Below are positions 11,321 through 21,552 of a stretch of DNA of 64,000 nucleotides, piece by piece. The number at the start of each line of letters is the position of its first letter. The stretch's first letter is position 1. The stretch lies in NCBI RefSeq assembly GCF_001006005.1, contig NZ_CP011254.1:5766001-5830000 (forward strand), given 5' to 3'. This DNA comes from Serratia fonticola. GTDB taxonomy: Bacteria > Pseudomonadota > Gammaproteobacteria > Enterobacterales > Enterobacteriaceae. A model generated the notes under the pieces. That model saw only the letters and a program-made list of their open reading frames with translations, was not told the origin of the DNA and ran no database searches. Made by a program: the position numbers and the translations under genes.

Positions 11321-12535
11321 ATGTCCCCCATTGAGAAATCCAGCAAACTGGACAACGTCTGTTATGACATTCGTGGCCCGGTACTCAAAGAAGCTAAACG
11401 TCTTGAAGAAGAAGGCAATAAAGTCCTCAAGCTGAACATTGGCAACCCTGCCCCGTTCGGCTTTGATGCCCCCGATGAAATTCTGGTCGACGTGATCCGC
11501 AATCTGCCAACGGCACAAGGCTACTGCGACTCCAAAGGGCTCTACTCGGCGCGCAAGGCGATCATGCAGCACTATCAGGCACGTAACATGCGTGATGTGA
11601 CCGTTGAGGATATCTACATTGGCAATGGCGTTTCTGAGCTAATCGTGCAATCCATGCAAGCGCTGCTGAACATCGGTGATGAAATGCTGGTGCCTGCGCC
11701 AGACTACCCGTTGTGGACCGCCGCCGTATCGCTTTCCAGCGGCAAGGCCGTGCACTATATGTGCGACGAAGAATCTGGCTGGTTCCCGGATCTGGACGAT
11801 ATTCGCAGCAAAATCACTCCACGTACCCGTGGCATCGTGATCATCAACCCTAACAACCCCACCGGCGCGGTCTACAGCAAAGAACTGCTGGAACAGATCG
11901 TCGAGATCGCCCGCCAGCACGACCTGATCATCTTTGCCGACGAAATCTACGACAAGATCCTCTACGATGAGGCAGAGCATCACTCCATCGCCGCATTGGC
12001 CCCAGATCTGCTGACCGTCACCTTTAACGGCTTGTCCAAAACCTACCGCGTTGCCGGTTTCCGTCAAGGCTGGATGGTGCTCAACGGGCCGAAGAAGCAT
12101 GCCAAAGGCTATATCGAAGGGCTTGAGATGCTGGCTTCCATGCGTCTTTGCGCCAACGTGCCAATGCAGCATGCGATCCAGACGGCGCTGGGCGGTTACC
12201 AGAGCATCAGCGAATTTATTCAGCCTGGTGGCCGCCTGTATGAACAACGCGACCGTACCTGGGAGCTGCTAAACGAGATCCCTGGCGTTTCCTGCGTGAA
12301 ACCTCAGGGGGCGCTCTATATGTTCCCACGCATCGACGCCAAGCGCTTTAACATCCGCGACGACCAGAAGCTGGTGCTGGATCTGCTGTTACAAGAGAAG
12401 GTGTTACTGGTACAGGGCAGCGCGTTTAACTGGCCTTACCCAGATCACGTCCGCATCGTTACTCTGCCCCGCGTAGATGAATTGGAAATGGCGGTGGGCA
12501 AACTGGGCCGCTTCCTGGAAACCTATCACCAGTAA
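11321..12535 (+). CDS. alaA: Glutamate-pyruvate aminotransferase AlaA
   Basis: This 404-residue class I/II PLP aminotransferase makes alanine from pyruvate and glutamate and is the ortholog of E. coli AlaA (YfbQ). Visible motifs are the NPNNPTGAVY substrate loop near residues 183-192, the FADEIYDKILYD segment near 206-217, and FNGLSKTYRVAGFRQGW, where the Lys forms the internal aldimine with PLP. Length matches the family (405). It is probably a single-gene unit, followed by REP-like palindromes. Confidence 0.95.
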   Translation: MSPIEKSSKLDNVCYDIRGPVLKEAKRLEEEGNKVLKLNIGNPAPFGFDAPDEILVDVIRNLPTAQGYCDSKGLYSARKAIMQHYQARNMRDVTVEDIYIGNGVSELIVQSMQALLNIGDEMLVPAPDYPLWTAAVSLSSGKAVHYMCDEESGWFPDLDDIRSKITPRTRGIVIINPNNPTGAVYSKELLEQIVEIARQHDLIIFADEIYDKILYDEAEHHSIAALAPDLLTVTFNGLSKTYRVAGFRQGWMVLNGPKKHAKGYIEGLEMLASMRLCANVPMQHAIQTALGGYQSISEFIQPGGRLYEQRDRTWELLNEIPGVSCVKPQGALYMFPRIDAKRFNIRDDQKLVLDLLLQEKVLLVQGSAFNWPYPDHVRIVTLPRVDELEMAVGKLGRFLETYHQ

Positions 12536-12542
12536 TTTTGCC

Positions 12543-12612
12543 GGGCGCGGTTCGCTGCGCCCATGTCTCTGATTGGCACTGACTTCGTAGGGGCCCCGCA
12601 TGCTGCGCCCGG
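12543..12612. repeat. REP-like palindromes downstream of alaA
   Basis: Two GC-rich palindromes follow alaA: GGGCGC and GCGCCC arms at 12543-12562, and a second unit at 12586-12612 that belongs to a family seen four times in the window. The family consensus on one strand is close to GGGCGCAGCATGCGGCGCCC followed by CTACG. Further copies are at 30541, 40846 and 46221. Confidence 0.7.
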
Positions 12613-12683
12613 TTTCGCCTCTATCGGTATAAGCACAATTTACGCCCCCTACAATTCCAAGGGATGTGCCTAGCTCCATAGCG

Positions 12684-12689
12684 TATAAT
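12684..12689 (+). promoter_or_regulatory. Likely -10 element for yfbR
   Basis: A perfect TATAAT lies 31 bases before the yfbR start codon. No good -35 hexamer is visible at 16-18 bases, so the assignment rests on the -10 match and position alone. Confidence 0.4.
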
Positions 12690-12719
12690 GCACTCACTTG
12701 CCGCTGTAGAGAGAGCACC

Positions 12720-13319
12720 ATGAGCCAGAGCCACTTCTTTGCCCACCTGTCCCGTTTGAAACTGATTAGCCGCTGGCCGCTGATGCGCAATGTGCGTACC
12801 GAAAACGTTTCCGAACACAGCTTGCAGGTCGCCTTTGTCGCCCATGCGCTGGCCGCGATCAAAAACCGCAAGTTTAACGGCAACCTGAATGCCGAACGCG
12901 TGGCGTTGTTAGCGATGTATCACGATGCCAGCGAAGTGCTGACCGGCGATATGCCTACTCCCATCAAGTATTACAATCCGCAGATTGCCCACGAATACAA
13001 AAAAATCGAGAAGATTGCCCAACAAAAGCTGCTGGAGATGCTGCCGGAAGAGTTACAGAACGATTTCCGCTCTATCCTGGACGAGCACCATCACAGCGAG
13101 GACGAAAAGCTGATCGTGAAGCAGGCCGATGCGCTATGCGCGTATCTGAAATGTTTGGAGGAGCTGTCGGCGGGGAATAATGAATTCAAGTTGGCTAAGG
13201 CACGCTTGGAGAAGACGTTGCAGCTACGTCACAGCCCAGAAATGGATTATTTTATGCAGGTATTCATCCCAAGCTTCAGCCTTTCGCTGGATGAAATCAG
13301 CAGCGACTCCCCCATGTAA
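12720..13319 (+). CDS. yfbR: 5'-deoxynucleotidase YfbR
   Basis: YfbR dephosphorylates deoxyribonucleoside 5'-monophosphates and is part of dNTP pool control. The ATG at 12720 gives the family N-terminus [10 protein letters not shown] and a 199-residue product, the usual length. It is an HD-domain phosphohydrolase: H33 in the motif SEHSLQ and H68-D69 in MYHDASE are the metal ligands. A further aspartate sits in the KQADALCAY segment near residue 137. It lies alone on the plus strand between alaA and the minus-strand yfbS. Confidence 0.93.
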   Translation: MSQSHFFAHLSRLKLISRWPLMRNVRTENVSEHSLQVAFVAHALAAIKNRKFNGNLNAERVALLAMYHDASEVLTGDMPTPIKYYNPQIAHEYKKIEKIAQQKLLEMLPEELQNDFRSILDEHHHSEDEKLIVKQADALCAYLKCLEELSAGNNEFKLAKARLEKTLQLRHSPEMDYFMQVFIPSFSLSLDEISSDSPM

Positions 13320-13384
13320 GAGTAGAGCCAGATGCTTGTGCGCCTGGCAATCTAAGACACCTTAGCCACAGGTCGTAAATCGAT

Positions 13385-13552
13385 ATGCTGGAAGGTTTGC
13401 GTGACCAGGATGCGGTAATTTTTATCCTGTGGGCTTTGAGGGAGTCACTCATGTATCTCGCACAACCACGCAGTAACTACAGAGAAGCTAAAGTAAGGGT
13501 TATAAATCCAGGTTTCATTTTCATGGCAACTCCAGAAGGAGCGCTAAACTAA
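13385..13552 (+). CDS. Candidate small protein of unknown function (33 or 55 residues)
   Basis: A 55-codon frame runs from the ATG at 13385; an internal ATG at 13451 would give 33 residues and has a better ribosome-binding sequence (GAGGGAG, about 7 bases upstream). The C-terminal part reads KVRVINPGFIFMATPEGALN. I do not recognise it. A perfect 8-bp stem-loop begins four bases after the stop codon. It could be a real short gene, a remnant of a larger gene or chance. Confidence 0.25.
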   Translation: MLEGLRDQDAVIFILWALRESLMYLAQPRSNYREAKVRVINPGFIFMATPEGALN

Positions 13553-13555
13553 GCC

Positions 13556-13575
13556 AGGGCGACACCGGTCGCCCT
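13556..13575. other. Perfect stem-loop after the small frame
   Basis: AGGGCGAC and GTCGCCCT form an 8-bp stem around the loop ACCG. No T run follows on either strand, so it is not a classical terminator. The rest of the yfbR-yfbS gap (13576-13712) shows nothing I can identify. Confidence 0.5.
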
Positions 13576-13712
13576 AAAGCCTCAACGAGCTGCAGCATGA
13601 GCCGATAAAATACCAAAACGCTTTAGGGTTTCGGTCGTTAGCTAGTTCATCGTATTCTCAAAAAAGATAAAGCGCCTGTTCTTAATCCTGACGTAAAACG
13701 CAAACTGTATGC

Positions 13713-15545
13713 TTAAAACGCATACAACCAAGGCACCAGGATCACGCTGACAATCATCACCAACACGGTGAACGGCACCCCAATTTTCAGAAAATCGCCA
13801 AACTTGTAGTTCCCCGGCCCCAACACCAGCGTATTGACCGGCGATGACACCGGCGTCATAAAGGCGGCGGAGGCGGCAATCGCAATAATCATGGCAAACG
13901 GATAAGGCGAAACACCCATTTCACGAGCCGCGGCGATGGCTATTGGGGCCATCAATACCGCCGTGGCGGTGTTGGAGATAAACAGCCCAATGGTGGCGCA
14001 AAGGACAAACAGACAGGCCAGCATGACGTGCGGCCCGGCGTCACCGGCAACGTCCATCAACCCACGGACGATCAGATCTACCCCGCCCGTTTTCTGCAAC
14101 GCTTGGGCAAAGGGCATCATACCGACGATCAAAATGATGCTCGGCCAATGGATCGCCTTATAGGCACTTTCCATATCGATACAGCGAAAACGCCCCATCA
14201 ACAGGCAAGCGATCAGCGCGGCGATCGGATTCGGGATCTCGTCGGTCAGCATCATAGCTACCATCAGCGCAAGGCAGAACAGCGCATGGGGTGCCTGGGT
14301 GATAGCGGGTGCCACTTCGTCCACTTCGGCGGGTAGGTTCAAGACGATAAAATCATGGGTTTTGGCCTGCAACTGACGGATTGCTTTCCAGTCGCCGATC
14401 ACCAACAGAATGTCCCCCAGGCCCAGAGGCTCATCCACCAGCTTGCCTTGCAGGGTTTCACCGTTGCGGCGGATGCCGACTACGTTGAGATCGTAACGGC
14501 TACGGAAAGCGGCATCGCGCACGCTTTTCCCCAGCAGGGCCGACTCAGGGATTAGCGAAACTTCGGCCATCCCCACGTTGCGTGACTGTTCGGAGAAATA
14601 TTCTCCCCGCAGCACCATGGGTTCGAGCTGTTGCTCACTACAAAACTGACGCAGATCGATATCGCAATCCGTCATGTCGATCAGCAGTACGTCCCCTTCT
14701 CGCAGTTCCGTGCTGCCAAAGGCGCTGATCATCACCCGGCGAAAACGCTTCCAGCGCTCGATGCCGATAACGTTGGCGCTGTAGCGGGCACGCAAATGCA
14801 GTTCATCCAGCGAGCGGCCAATCAATGGCGAACCACTACGCACCGCCAAACGACGCGCCCGCCCGGTGAGCTTATAGTCGCGGATCAAATCGCGGAAAGT
14901 CCGGCGCTCCCAGGCCGACTTGGTCTTGGTGCCGCCGCTGTCGCCGAGCCAGCGTCTTGCAACCAGCATGTACCCCACGCCCAACAGCAACACCACCAGG
15001 CCAATTGGCGTGACGCCAAAGAAGCCGAAACCGTCGATGCCTTCACGCACCAGTTCGCTGTTGACCACCATATTCGGCGGCGTGGCGACCAGCGTCATCA
15101 TGCCACTGATCAAACCGGCAAAGCTCAGCGGCATCATCAGCCGCCCTGGGGAGATTTTCATGCGCACCGCGACGCTGAGTACCACGGGGATAAAGATGGC
15201 TACCACCCCGGTTGAGCTCATGAATGCCCCCAGCCCGGCAACGGTGAACATCAGCAACATCATCATCTTGGTTTCACTGCTGCCCGCCACTCTCACCAGC
15301 CAGTCGCCAACCTGATAGGCCACCCCGGTGCGCACCAGCCCTTCGCCAATGACGAACAGAGCGGCAATCAAAATGACGTTAGGATCGCTGAAGCCAGCCG
15401 TTGCCTCTTGCAAGCTCAAAGTTCCGCTGAGCACAAACGCAATGATCACCAACAGTGCCACCACATCCATGCGCAGCTTGTTGGTGGTAAACAGCACAAT
15501 GGCTATTAACAGTAAACTCAAAACCCAAAGTAATTCGCTGTTCAA
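13713..15545 (-). CDS. yfbS: SLC13/DASS-type transporter with two RCK_C domains (YfbS)
   Basis: The 610-residue protein equals E. coli YfbS in length and layout. About five N-terminal membrane helices (residues 1-200) are followed by two cytoplasmic RCK_C/TrkA-C-like domains (about 225-300 and 315-395), then a second block of membrane helices (about 405-610). The family imports anions such as dicarboxylates or sulfate with sodium; the substrate of YfbS is not known. The [13 protein letters not shown] segment near residue 160 is the conserved transport motif region. It is separated from hxpA by that gene's terminator and so has its own promoter. Confidence 0.9.
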   Translation of the reverse strand: MNSELLWVLSLLLIAIVLFTTNKLRMDVVALLVIIAFVLSGTLSLQEATAGFSDPNVILIAALFVIGEGLVRTGVAYQVGDWLVRVAGSSETKMMMLLMFTVAGLGAFMSSTGVVAIFIPVVLSVAVRMKISPGRLMMPLSFAGLISGMMTLVATPPNMVVNSELVREGIDGFGFFGVTPIGLVVLLLGVGYMLVARRWLGDSGGTKTKSAWERRTFRDLIRDYKLTGRARRLAVRSGSPLIGRSLDELHLRARYSANVIGIERWKRFRRVMISAFGSTELREGDVLLIDMTDCDIDLRQFCSEQQLEPMVLRGEYFSEQSRNVGMAEVSLIPESALLGKSVRDAAFRSRYDLNVVGIRRNGETLQGKLVDEPLGLGDILLVIGDWKAIRQLQAKTHDFIVLNLPAEVDEVAPAITQAPHALFCLALMVAMMLTDEIPNPIAALIACLLMGRFRCIDMESAYKAIHWPSIILIVGMMPFAQALQKTGGVDLIVRGLMDVAGDAGPHVMLACLFVLCATIGLFISNTATAVLMAPIAIAAAREMGVSPYPFAMIIAIAASAAFMTPVSSPVNTLVLGPGNYKFGDFLKIGVPFTVLVMIVSVILVPWLYAF

Positions 15546-15587
15546 AACGGCCTCATTCTGCAGTGATCCCGGCTTAAGAAATTAGCA

Positions 15588-15612
15588 TAAAAAAACCCCG
15601 ACGATGCGGGGT
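15588..15612 (-). terminator. Rho-independent terminator of hxpA
   Basis: On the minus strand ACCCCG (15607-15612) pairs with CGGGGT (15595-15600) around a 6-base loop and is followed by a run of seven T residues. It ends the transcript from hxpA before yfbS. Confidence 0.85.
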
Positions 15613-15641
15613 CTAATCAAATTGAGGTAAGAATGTGCAGA

Positions 15642-16298
15642 TTAAGCAATAAGTTCGATGACAACACCCTGTTCGGACTTGGCGATCTTGAGCTGTTCCA
15701 AGGAGGAAAGGATCAGATCCACCTGGTCCAGTTTCGGCGAGTCTGCCGGCGCATTTACCGCAATCACCTGGCAACCGGCAGCCAAGCCGGAAAGGATCCC
15801 GGCAGGAGCATCTTCCACCACCACACAATCCTGTGGTGCCAACCCAAGACCTTGTGCCCCTAACAGGTAGGCGTCTGGCTGCGGTTTACCCTGTTTAACA
15901 CGCTCACTGGTGATAAACACCTCAGGAAGCGGCACCCCACCGGCAAGACGGCGTGCGTTAGCCACTGGCACGGAACCCGAGGTGACGATTGCCCAAGGTA
16001 TCCCCAACGCATTGATCCGCTCAAGCAGGGCCAATGCACCTGGCAGGGCGTGGACGCCGTCGGTATCCTCTGCTTCCACCTGTTCAAGCAGTGTGAACTC
16101 ATGCTGTAGCTCAGCCTCGGTGGCATTCGGCATAAAATGACGCAGCGAGGTGATCGCCTGTTTTCCGTGGATAAAGTCCAGCACCTGTTGCGGGCTGATG
16201 CCATGGCGTTCTGCCCATTGCGTCCAGGCTCGCTCTACCACCGGTAATGAATCTACTAACGTTCCATCAAGATCGAACAGAAAACCCTTACACTCCAC
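15642..16298 (-). CDS. hxpA: HAD-family hexitol/sugar phosphatase HxpA (YfbT)
   Basis: This 218-residue HAD phosphatase is the ortholog of E. coli YfbT (HxpA), which dephosphorylates sugar and hexitol phosphates. Motif I is FDLDGTLVDS with D9 as nucleophile and D11 as acid/base. Motif II is the Ser of IVTSGS near residue 107, motif III is a Lys in VKQGKPQPDAY, and motif IV is VVVEDAPAG. A helical cap lies between motifs I and II. It follows yfbU with a 21-base gap and ends at a terminator. Confidence 0.9.
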   Translation of the reverse strand: MECKGFLFDLDGTLVDSLPVVERAWTQWAERHGISPQQVLDFIHGKQAITSLRHFMPNATEAELQHEFTLLEQVEAEDTDGVHALPGALALLERINALGIPWAIVTSGSVPVANARRLAGGVPLPEVFITSERVKQGKPQPDAYLLGAQGLGLAPQDCVVVEDAPAGILSGLAAGCQVIAVNAPADSPKLDQVDLILSSLEQLKIAKSEQGVVIELIA

Positions 16299-16319
16299 GG
16301 GAAACCCCTCTACGTTTAA

Positions 16320-16814
16320 TCAGGCATTGATGATTTGCGCAATCTCGACGGCGCTCAGATGATACTGGCGTGGGCAGGATAGCCAGATACTCAGCATGCG
16401 CTGGTATTTTTCCCACATTTTGGTTTGGGCGTTAAACCCGTGGCTGCCAGAATCGAAATGAGTATACCGCCCTTCCGTGTTCACCAGGAAACGCACATAG
16501 CTCAGGTAACGCGCTTCGGTTGCTGCATCAAAACCAAGGAATGCCAGGCGACGCGCGTCCAGCCCCTGGCGATCCTTGAGGTTCTCCCAGGAAACCTGGA
16601 GCGCATGGTGCATTTCCATGATATTGATGATGGTGCGGCACACTTCTTCGCTCATCTCACCAAAATCACGATCCAGCTCGCGCATTTGCAAACCAAAACC
16701 GCGTTCGATGATCGTCTGCAAGCGGCGGTAACGCTCTGCATTGTCCGGATCGAGCATGGTCATCATCTTGTATTGATTCGACAAAATCAGCCGTTGGGCG
16801 TGAGTCATTTCCAT
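16320..16814 (-). CDS. yfbU: YfbU family protein
   Basis: The 164-residue product from the ATG at 16814 ([14 protein letters not shown]) matches E. coli YfbU along its whole length; upstream in-frame codons to 16850 are not conserved. It is a soluble, mostly helical protein of unknown biochemical function, reported in E. coli as linked to cell death under stress when overexpressed. No catalytic motif is visible. It is followed closely by hxpA on the same strand and preceded by an ERIC element. Confidence 0.9.
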   Translation of the reverse strand: MEMTHAQRLILSNQYKMMTMLDPDNAERYRRLQTIIERGFGLQMRELDRDFGEMSEEVCRTIINIMEMHHALQVSWENLKDRQGLDARRLAFLGFDAATEARYLSYVRFLVNTEGRYTHFDSGSHGFNAQTKMWEKYQRMLSIWLSCPRQYHLSAVEIAQIINA

Positions 16815-16910
16815 TTCATTGTCCTCAGTTCTGCAAATTAACCAGAGCATCGCATGACTTCAGTATGGCGTGGAATCACAACTAAACCTTTCTTTGATTT
16901 GAACCGGGTT

Positions 16911-17038
16911 TATACCCGTCGCCTTTCAAGTTGTAGCGTTGTTACCTGCACTTACTCACCCCAGTCACTTACTAAACGTAAGCTCCTGGGGATGAGTAAG
17001 CTTGGCGCCTAGCTACAACTTGAAATTCATAGGGTATA
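16911..17038. repeat. ERIC (intergenic repeat unit) element
   Basis: This 128-base imperfect palindrome begins with TATACCC and ends with GGGTATA. Its centre carries the ERIC core pair CCCCAGTCACTTAC and GTAAGCTCCTGGGG. Matching outer arms TTTCAAGTTGTAG and CTACAACTTGAAA are also present. Length and core agree with the classic about 127-bp enterobacterial repetitive intergenic consensus. It lies in the yfbU-yfbV gap and could fold into a long hairpin in a read-through transcript. Confidence 0.92.
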
Positions 17039-17133
17039 ACTGTGCTAATCAATTGGTTCCAAGTGATGACAAGATCAATAGGGAGAAAATTAATGAGGTA
17101 ATGGCAGGCCGGAAAGATCCGGCCGATTGATAC

Positions 17134-17589
17134 TCAGAGATCGTCGAGGAAGGTTTTGTCCAACTGCTTGAAGGCGCGTTTTAGCACGTCCGCCAGCGCC
17201 TGGTAGGTTGGCGTCCCTTCAACGGGGGCAATCGCCTGCCCGGCTTCCGCCAGCTTGTTACGGACCTCATGGAACCATTGCAGTAAGGTTGGCGGCAACG
17301 GCGTCACGGAACGTCGGCCCAACCACCACAGCCCCTGCATCGGCAGGCTACAGGCAAACAGCGCGGTAGCAATCGCCGGGCCAAGCTGACCGCCGAGCGC
17401 AATCTGCCAGGTCAGAGTAAAAATCGCCAACGGTGGCATAAAGCGAACGGCAAAGCGGGTAGCGCGCGCCACGCGGTTCTCAGGGAAAAGCGGTGCCAGC
17501 CGTTTGTCTGCTGGCCAGGTTTTCATGTAATGCTGCCCGCGCTGGAATATCTGAAACCAGCTGACGGAACCGGATGGTCTGCTTGTCAT
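17134..17589 (-). CDS. yfbV: UPF0208 membrane protein YfbV
   Basis: The 151-residue protein from the ATG at 17589 matches E. coli Yfb[11 protein letters not shown] near the N-terminus, two hydrophobic segments (about 45-65 and 70-92) and the conserved C-terminus [16 protein letters not shown]. coli YfbV was reported to affect Ter macrodomain insulation, and the mechanism is unclear. It is divergent from ackA, separated by about 400 bases. Confidence 0.92.
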   Translation of the reverse strand: MTSRPSGSVSWFQIFQRGQHYMKTWPADKRLAPLFPENRVARATRFAVRFMPPLAIFTLTWQIALGGQLGPAIATALFACSLPMQGLWWLGRRSVTPLPPTLLQWFHEVRNKLAEAGQAIAPVEGTPTYQALADVLKRAFKQLDKTFLDDL

Positions 17590-17992
17590 TGCGCACCTCA
17601 ACTTCACGTATAAAAAATAAAATATTCTTGCAAACACACTAACAAAAAAGTTGAAGCTTTAAATTTATTTTGTGTTTGTGGCGGGCTATCGGTATCCTAA
17701 GCCGGCCATGTGCCGGTAGAAGATGACAGAAGATTTGTCAACTTTTAGCCCTATCTCCCTAATCCTGCCGTTGGCGGCCATGTGGGGCTAGGAAGCGGTA
17801 AAAATCAGGATCGCTTAAACCGCAGAGAAATCATCGGTTTTTTCATCATTGTGTCCTTTGTATCACTGACATGATGTTAATCATAAATGTCAACGGCATT
17901 ATGCGCTACGCTTGTTGTCTGATTGACGTTTTATTCACCACGTGTTTTTGGGTCTTCCTTAATACCAACACGAACTATAAGTAGGTACTTCC
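17590..17992. promoter_or_regulatory. yfbV/ackA divergent intergenic region
   Basis: This 403-base gap should hold the ackA-pta and yfbV promoters. In E. coli ackA-pta is controlled by ArcA and FNR, but I could not identify clear sites here. A short GC hairpin (GCCGGC with GCCGG) lies near 17702-17715. No gene is seen. Confidence 0.4.
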
Positions 17993-19195
17993 ATGTCGAG
18001 TAAGCTAGTACTGGTCCTTAACTGCGGCAGTTCTTCCCTGAAATTCGCCATCATCGATGCAGCCAACGGTGAAGAATACCTCTCTGGCCTGGCCGAGTGC
18101 TTCCATCTTCCTGAAGCCCGTATCAAATGGAAAATGGATGGCGGTAAACAAGAAGCGGCACTGGGTGCCGGCGCAGCGCACAGCGAAGCGCTGAACTTCA
18201 TTGTTAATACTATTCTGGCACAAAAACCAGAGCTTTCCGCCCAGTTGACCGCTATCGGCCACCGCATCGTGCACGGCGGCGAGAAGTTCACGGCTTCAGC
18301 CGTCATCAACGACGAAGTCCTGCAGGGTATCAAAGATTCGGTACCTTTTGCACCACTGCATAACCCGGCTCACCTGATCGGTATTGCTGAAGCGTTGAAA
18401 TCCTTCCCTAATCTGGCTGATAAAAACGTTGCCGTGTTTGACACCGCGTTCCATCAGACCATGCCGGAAGAGTCCTACCTGTATGCCCTGCCGTACAGCC
18501 TGTACCGCGACCATGGCGTTCGTCGCTACGGCGCACATGGCACCAGCCACTTCTACGTGACTCAAGAAGCCGCGAAGGCGCTGAACAAGCCGGTTGAAGA
18601 AGTTAACATCATCACCTGCCATCTGGGCAACGGCGGTTCCGTAACCGCAGTACGCAACGGTAAGTGTGTTGATACTTCCATGGGTCTGACCCCGCTGGAA
18701 GGTCTGGTAATGGGTACCCGCAGTGGTGACATCGATCCAGCCATCATCTTCCACCTGCACGACGCCATGGGCATGAGCGTTGACCAGATCAACAAGATGC
18801 TGACCAAAGAGTCTGGCCTGCTGGGCCTGACCGAAGTCACCAGCGACTGCCGCTACGTTGAAGACAACTATGAGACCAAGGCCGATGCCAAGCGTGCCAT
18901 GGACGTCTTCTGCCACCGTCTGGCCAAGTATATCGGTGCCTATAGCGCCCTGATGGAAGGCCGTCTGGATGCCGTGATCTTCACCGGTGGTATCGGTGAG
19001 AACGCCGCTATGGTACGTGAGCTGACCCTGGACAAACTGGGCCTGCTGGGCTTTGAAATCGATCATGAACGCAACCTGGCTGCCCGCTTCGGCAAATCAG
19101 GCAACATCACCAAAGACGGCAGCCGTCCGGCACTGGTGATCCCGACCAACGAAGAATTGGTCATCGCGCAAGACGCTTCCCGTCTGACCGCTTAA
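17993..19195 (+). CDS. ackA: Acetate kinase AckA
   Basis: AckA interconverts acetyl phosphate plus ADP with acetate plus ATP, the last step of the overflow acetate pathway and a source of acetyl phosphate for signalling. The 400-residue protein shows the acetokinase signatures [15 protein letters not shown] at the N-terminus and [10 protein letters not shown] near residue 240. Further conserved segments are CHLGNGGSV (nucleotide site, about 207-215) and [10 protein letters not shown] near 330. It precedes pta on the same strand, with an intercistronic hairpin between. Confidence 0.97.
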   Translation: MSSKLVLVLNCGSSSLKFAIIDAANGEEYLSGLAECFHLPEARIKWKMDGGKQEAALGAGAAHSEALNFIVNTILAQKPELSAQLTAIGHRIVHGGEKFTASAVINDEVLQGIKDSVPFAPLHNPAHLIGIAEALKSFPNLADKNVAVFDTAFHQTMPEESYLYALPYSLYRDHGVRRYGAHGTSHFYVTQEAAKALNKPVEEVNIITCHLGNGGSVTAVRNGKCVDTSMGLTPLEGLVMGTRSGDIDPAIIFHLHDAMGMSVDQINKMLTKESGLLGLTEVTSDCRYVEDNYETKADAKRAMDVFCHRLAKYIGAYSALMEGRLDAVIFTGGIGENAAMVRELTLDKLGLLGFEIDHERNLAARFGKSGNITKDGSRPALVIPTNEELVIAQDASRLTA

Positions 19196-19203
19196 TGCTC
19201 TCC

Positions 19204-19236
19204 ACACCGTCAGCTCAGGCTGGCGGTGTTGTTTTG
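19204..19236 (+). other. ackA-pta intercistronic stem-loop
   Basis: ACACCGTCAGC (19204-19214) pairs with GCTGGCGGTGT (19219-19229), eleven pairs with one G-U wobble around TCAG, followed by TGTTTTG. It could act as a partial terminator or RNA-stabilising element between ackA and pta. Confidence 0.6.
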
Positions 19237-19296
19237 AGCCTGTCATCTTTGTCTGCGCCCCCGTTGCAGGCAGAAAACCGTGAAGAGGACTATTCT

Positions 19297-21456
19297 GTGT
19301 CACGTACAATTATGTTGATCCCCACAGGCACCAGCGTCGGTCTGACCAGCGTCAGCCTGGGTGTCATCCGCTCCATGGAGCAAAAAGGCGTTCGCCTGAG
19401 CGTGTTCAAACCTATTGCCCAACCGCGTACCGGCGGCGATTCCCTCGACCAGACCACCACCATCATCCGCAGCAACTCGACCATTCCAGCGGCCGAACCC
19501 CTGCGTATGAGCTACGTTGAGAGCCTGCTGAGCTCCAACCAGCAGGACGTGCTGATGGAAGAGATCGTGGCTCGTTACCACGAAAACACCAAAGACGCAG
19601 AAGTGGTGCTGATCGAAGGCCTGGTGCCTACCCGTAAGCATCAGTTCGCCAACTCGCTGAACTACGAGATCGCCAAAACGCTGAACGCAGAGATCGTCTT
19701 TGTGCTGGCACTGGGCAACGATTCTCCAGCCCAGTTGACCGAGCGCATCGAACTGGCTCGCTCCAGCTTCGGCGGCAGCAAGAACAAAAACATTACCGGC
19801 GTGATCATCAACAAGCTGAACGCTCCGGTGGACGATCAGGGCCGTACTCGCCCAGACCTGTCCGAAATCTTTGACGATTCCACCAAGGCCAGCGTAGCCA
19901 ACGTCGATCCTGCACAGCTGTTCGCCAACAGCCCGCTGCCGGTATTGGGTTGCGTACCGTGGAGCTTCGAACTGATCGCTACCCGTGCCATTGATATGGC
20001 CCGCCACCTGAAGGCGCGAGTGATCAACGAAGGCGACATCATGACCCGCCGGGTGAAATCTGTGACCTTCTGTGCGCGCAGCATTCCGCACATGCTGGAA
20101 CACTTCCGCCCGGGTTCCCTGCTGGTAACCTCTGCCGACCGTCCAGACGTGCTGGTTTCAGCCTGCCTGGCCGCGATGAACGGCGTGGAAATTGGTGCCA
20201 TCCTGCTGACCGGCGGCTACGAGATCGATGCCTCCATTAACAAGCTGTGTGAGCGCGCCTTTGAAACCGGCCTGCCGGTATTCATGGTTGACACCAACAC
20301 TTGGCAGACCTCTCTGAGCCTGCAAAGCTTCAACCTTGAAGTGCCTTCAGACGACCATCAGCGTATTGAGAAAGTACAGAACTACGTGGCCAGCCACATC
20401 AACGCCGAATGGATCGAGTCCCTGACCGCCACTTCTGAGCGTTCACGTCGTCTGTCCCCACCGGCGTTCCGTTATGAGCTGACCGAGCTGGCGCGCAAAG
20501 CGGGTAAACGTATCGTGCTGCCGGAAGGCGACGAACCACGTACCGTGAAAGCGGCGGCCATCTGTGCCGAACGTGGTATCGCGGAATGTGTGCTGCTGGG
20601 TAACCCGGAAGAGATCAAACGCGTTGCCGCCGCGCAGGGCGTTGAGCTGGGTAAAGGCATCGAGATCGTCGATCCGGTTGCCGTGCGTGAACTCTATGTG
20701 CCGCGTCTGGTTGAGCTGCGTAAGAGCAAGGGCATGACCGAAGTGGTTGCACGTGAGCAGTTGGAAGACAACGTGGTTCTCGGCACCCTGATGCTGGAGA
20801 AAGGCGAAGTTGACGGCCTGGTTTCCGGTGCCGTTCACACCACCGCCAATACCATCCGCCCACCGTTGCAGTTGATCAAAACCGCACCGGGCAGCTCGCT
20901 GGTTTCTTCCGTGTTCTTCATGCTGCTGCCTGACCAGGTTCTGGTCTACGGTGACTGCGCGATCAACCCGGATCCAACCGCTGAACAGCTGTCTGAAATC
21001 GCTATTCAGTCCGCAGATTCCGCAGCCGCATTCGGTATCGAACCGCGCGTAGCGATGATCTCTTACTCTACCGGCAATTCCGGTGCGGGTAGCGACGTTG
21101 AGAAAGTGCGTGAAGCGACTCGTCTGGCACAGGAAAAACGCCCGGATCTGATCATCGATGGCCCACTGCAGTATGACGCAGCGATCATGGCCGACGTGGC
21201 CAAATCCAAAGCGCCTAATTCGCCAGTGGCCGGTCAGGCGACCGTGTTCATCTTCCCGGATCTGAACACCGGTAACACCACTTATAAAGCGGTGCAGCGT
21301 TCTGCTGACCTGGTATCTATCGGGCCAATGCTGCAAGGCATGCGCAAGCCGGTGAACGACCTGTCCCGTGGTGCTCTGGTTGACGATATCGTCTATACCG
21401 TAGCCCTGACGGCGATCCAGTCGGCTCAGGCTGATGCACAGGCAGCTAAAGCCTGA
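19297..21456 (+). CDS. pta: Phosphate acetyltransferase Pta
   Basis: Pta converts acetyl-CoA and phosphate to acetyl phosphate. The conserved N-terminus ([17 protein letters not shown]) begins right after a GTG at 19297, with GAAGAGG about ten bases upstream, so I chose this GTG. An upstream ATG at 19194 would add 34 unconserved residues and overlap the ackA stop. The 719-residue product fits the long enterobacterial class. It has an N-terminal P-loop/BioD-like domain (about 1-230), a DRTGG domain (about 240-360) and the catalytic phosphotransacetylase domain (about 390-715, with [14 protein letters not shown] and [10 protein letters not shown]). Confidence 0.96.
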   Translation: MSRTIMLIPTGTSVGLTSVSLGVIRSMEQKGVRLSVFKPIAQPRTGGDSLDQTTTIIRSNSTIPAAEPLRMSYVESLLSSNQQDVLMEEIVARYHENTKDAEVVLIEGLVPTRKHQFANSLNYEIAKTLNAEIVFVLALGNDSPAQLTERIELARSSFGGSKNKNITGVIINKLNAPVDDQGRTRPDLSEIFDDSTKASVANVDPAQLFANSPLPVLGCVPWSFELIATRAIDMARHLKARVINEGDIMTRRVKSVTFCARSIPHMLEHFRPGSLLVTSADRPDVLVSACLAAMNGVEIGAILLTGGYEIDASINKLCERAFETGLPVFMVDTNTWQTSLSLQSFNLEVPSDDHQRIEKVQNYVASHINAEWIESLTATSERSRRLSPPAFRYELTELARKAGKRIVLPEGDEPRTVKAAAICAERGIAECVLLGNPEEIKRVAAAQGVELGKGIEIVDPVAVRELYVPRLVELRKSKGMTEVVAREQLEDNVVLGTLMLEKGEVDGLVSGAVHTTANTIRPPLQLIKTAPGSSLVSSVFFMLLPDQVLVYGDCAINPDPTAEQLSEIAIQSADSAAAFGIEPRVAMISYSTGNSGAGSDVEKVREATRLAQEKRPDLIIDGPLQYDAAIMADVAKSKAPNSPVAGQATVFIFPDLNTGNTTYKAVQRSADLVSIGPMLQGMRKPVNDLSRGALVDDIVYTVALTAIQSAQADAQAAKA

Positions 21457-21506
21457 TGAGACAAAGGTGCCACTACGGCACCTTTAGCCTCTGGTAATAC
21501 CCATAA

Positions 21507-21541
21507 CGGCTCGGTGATCATCACCGGGCCGCTTTATTTTT
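21507..21541 (+). terminator. Rho-independent terminator after pta
   Basis: CGGCTCGGTGA (21507-21517) pairs with TCACCGGGCCG (21521-21531), one wobble, followed by CTTTATTTTT. A second perfect hairpin without a T run (AAAGGTGCC with GGCACCTTT, 21463-21485) lies just before it. Confidence 0.85.
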
Positions 21542-21552
21542 GGCGTCACCAG

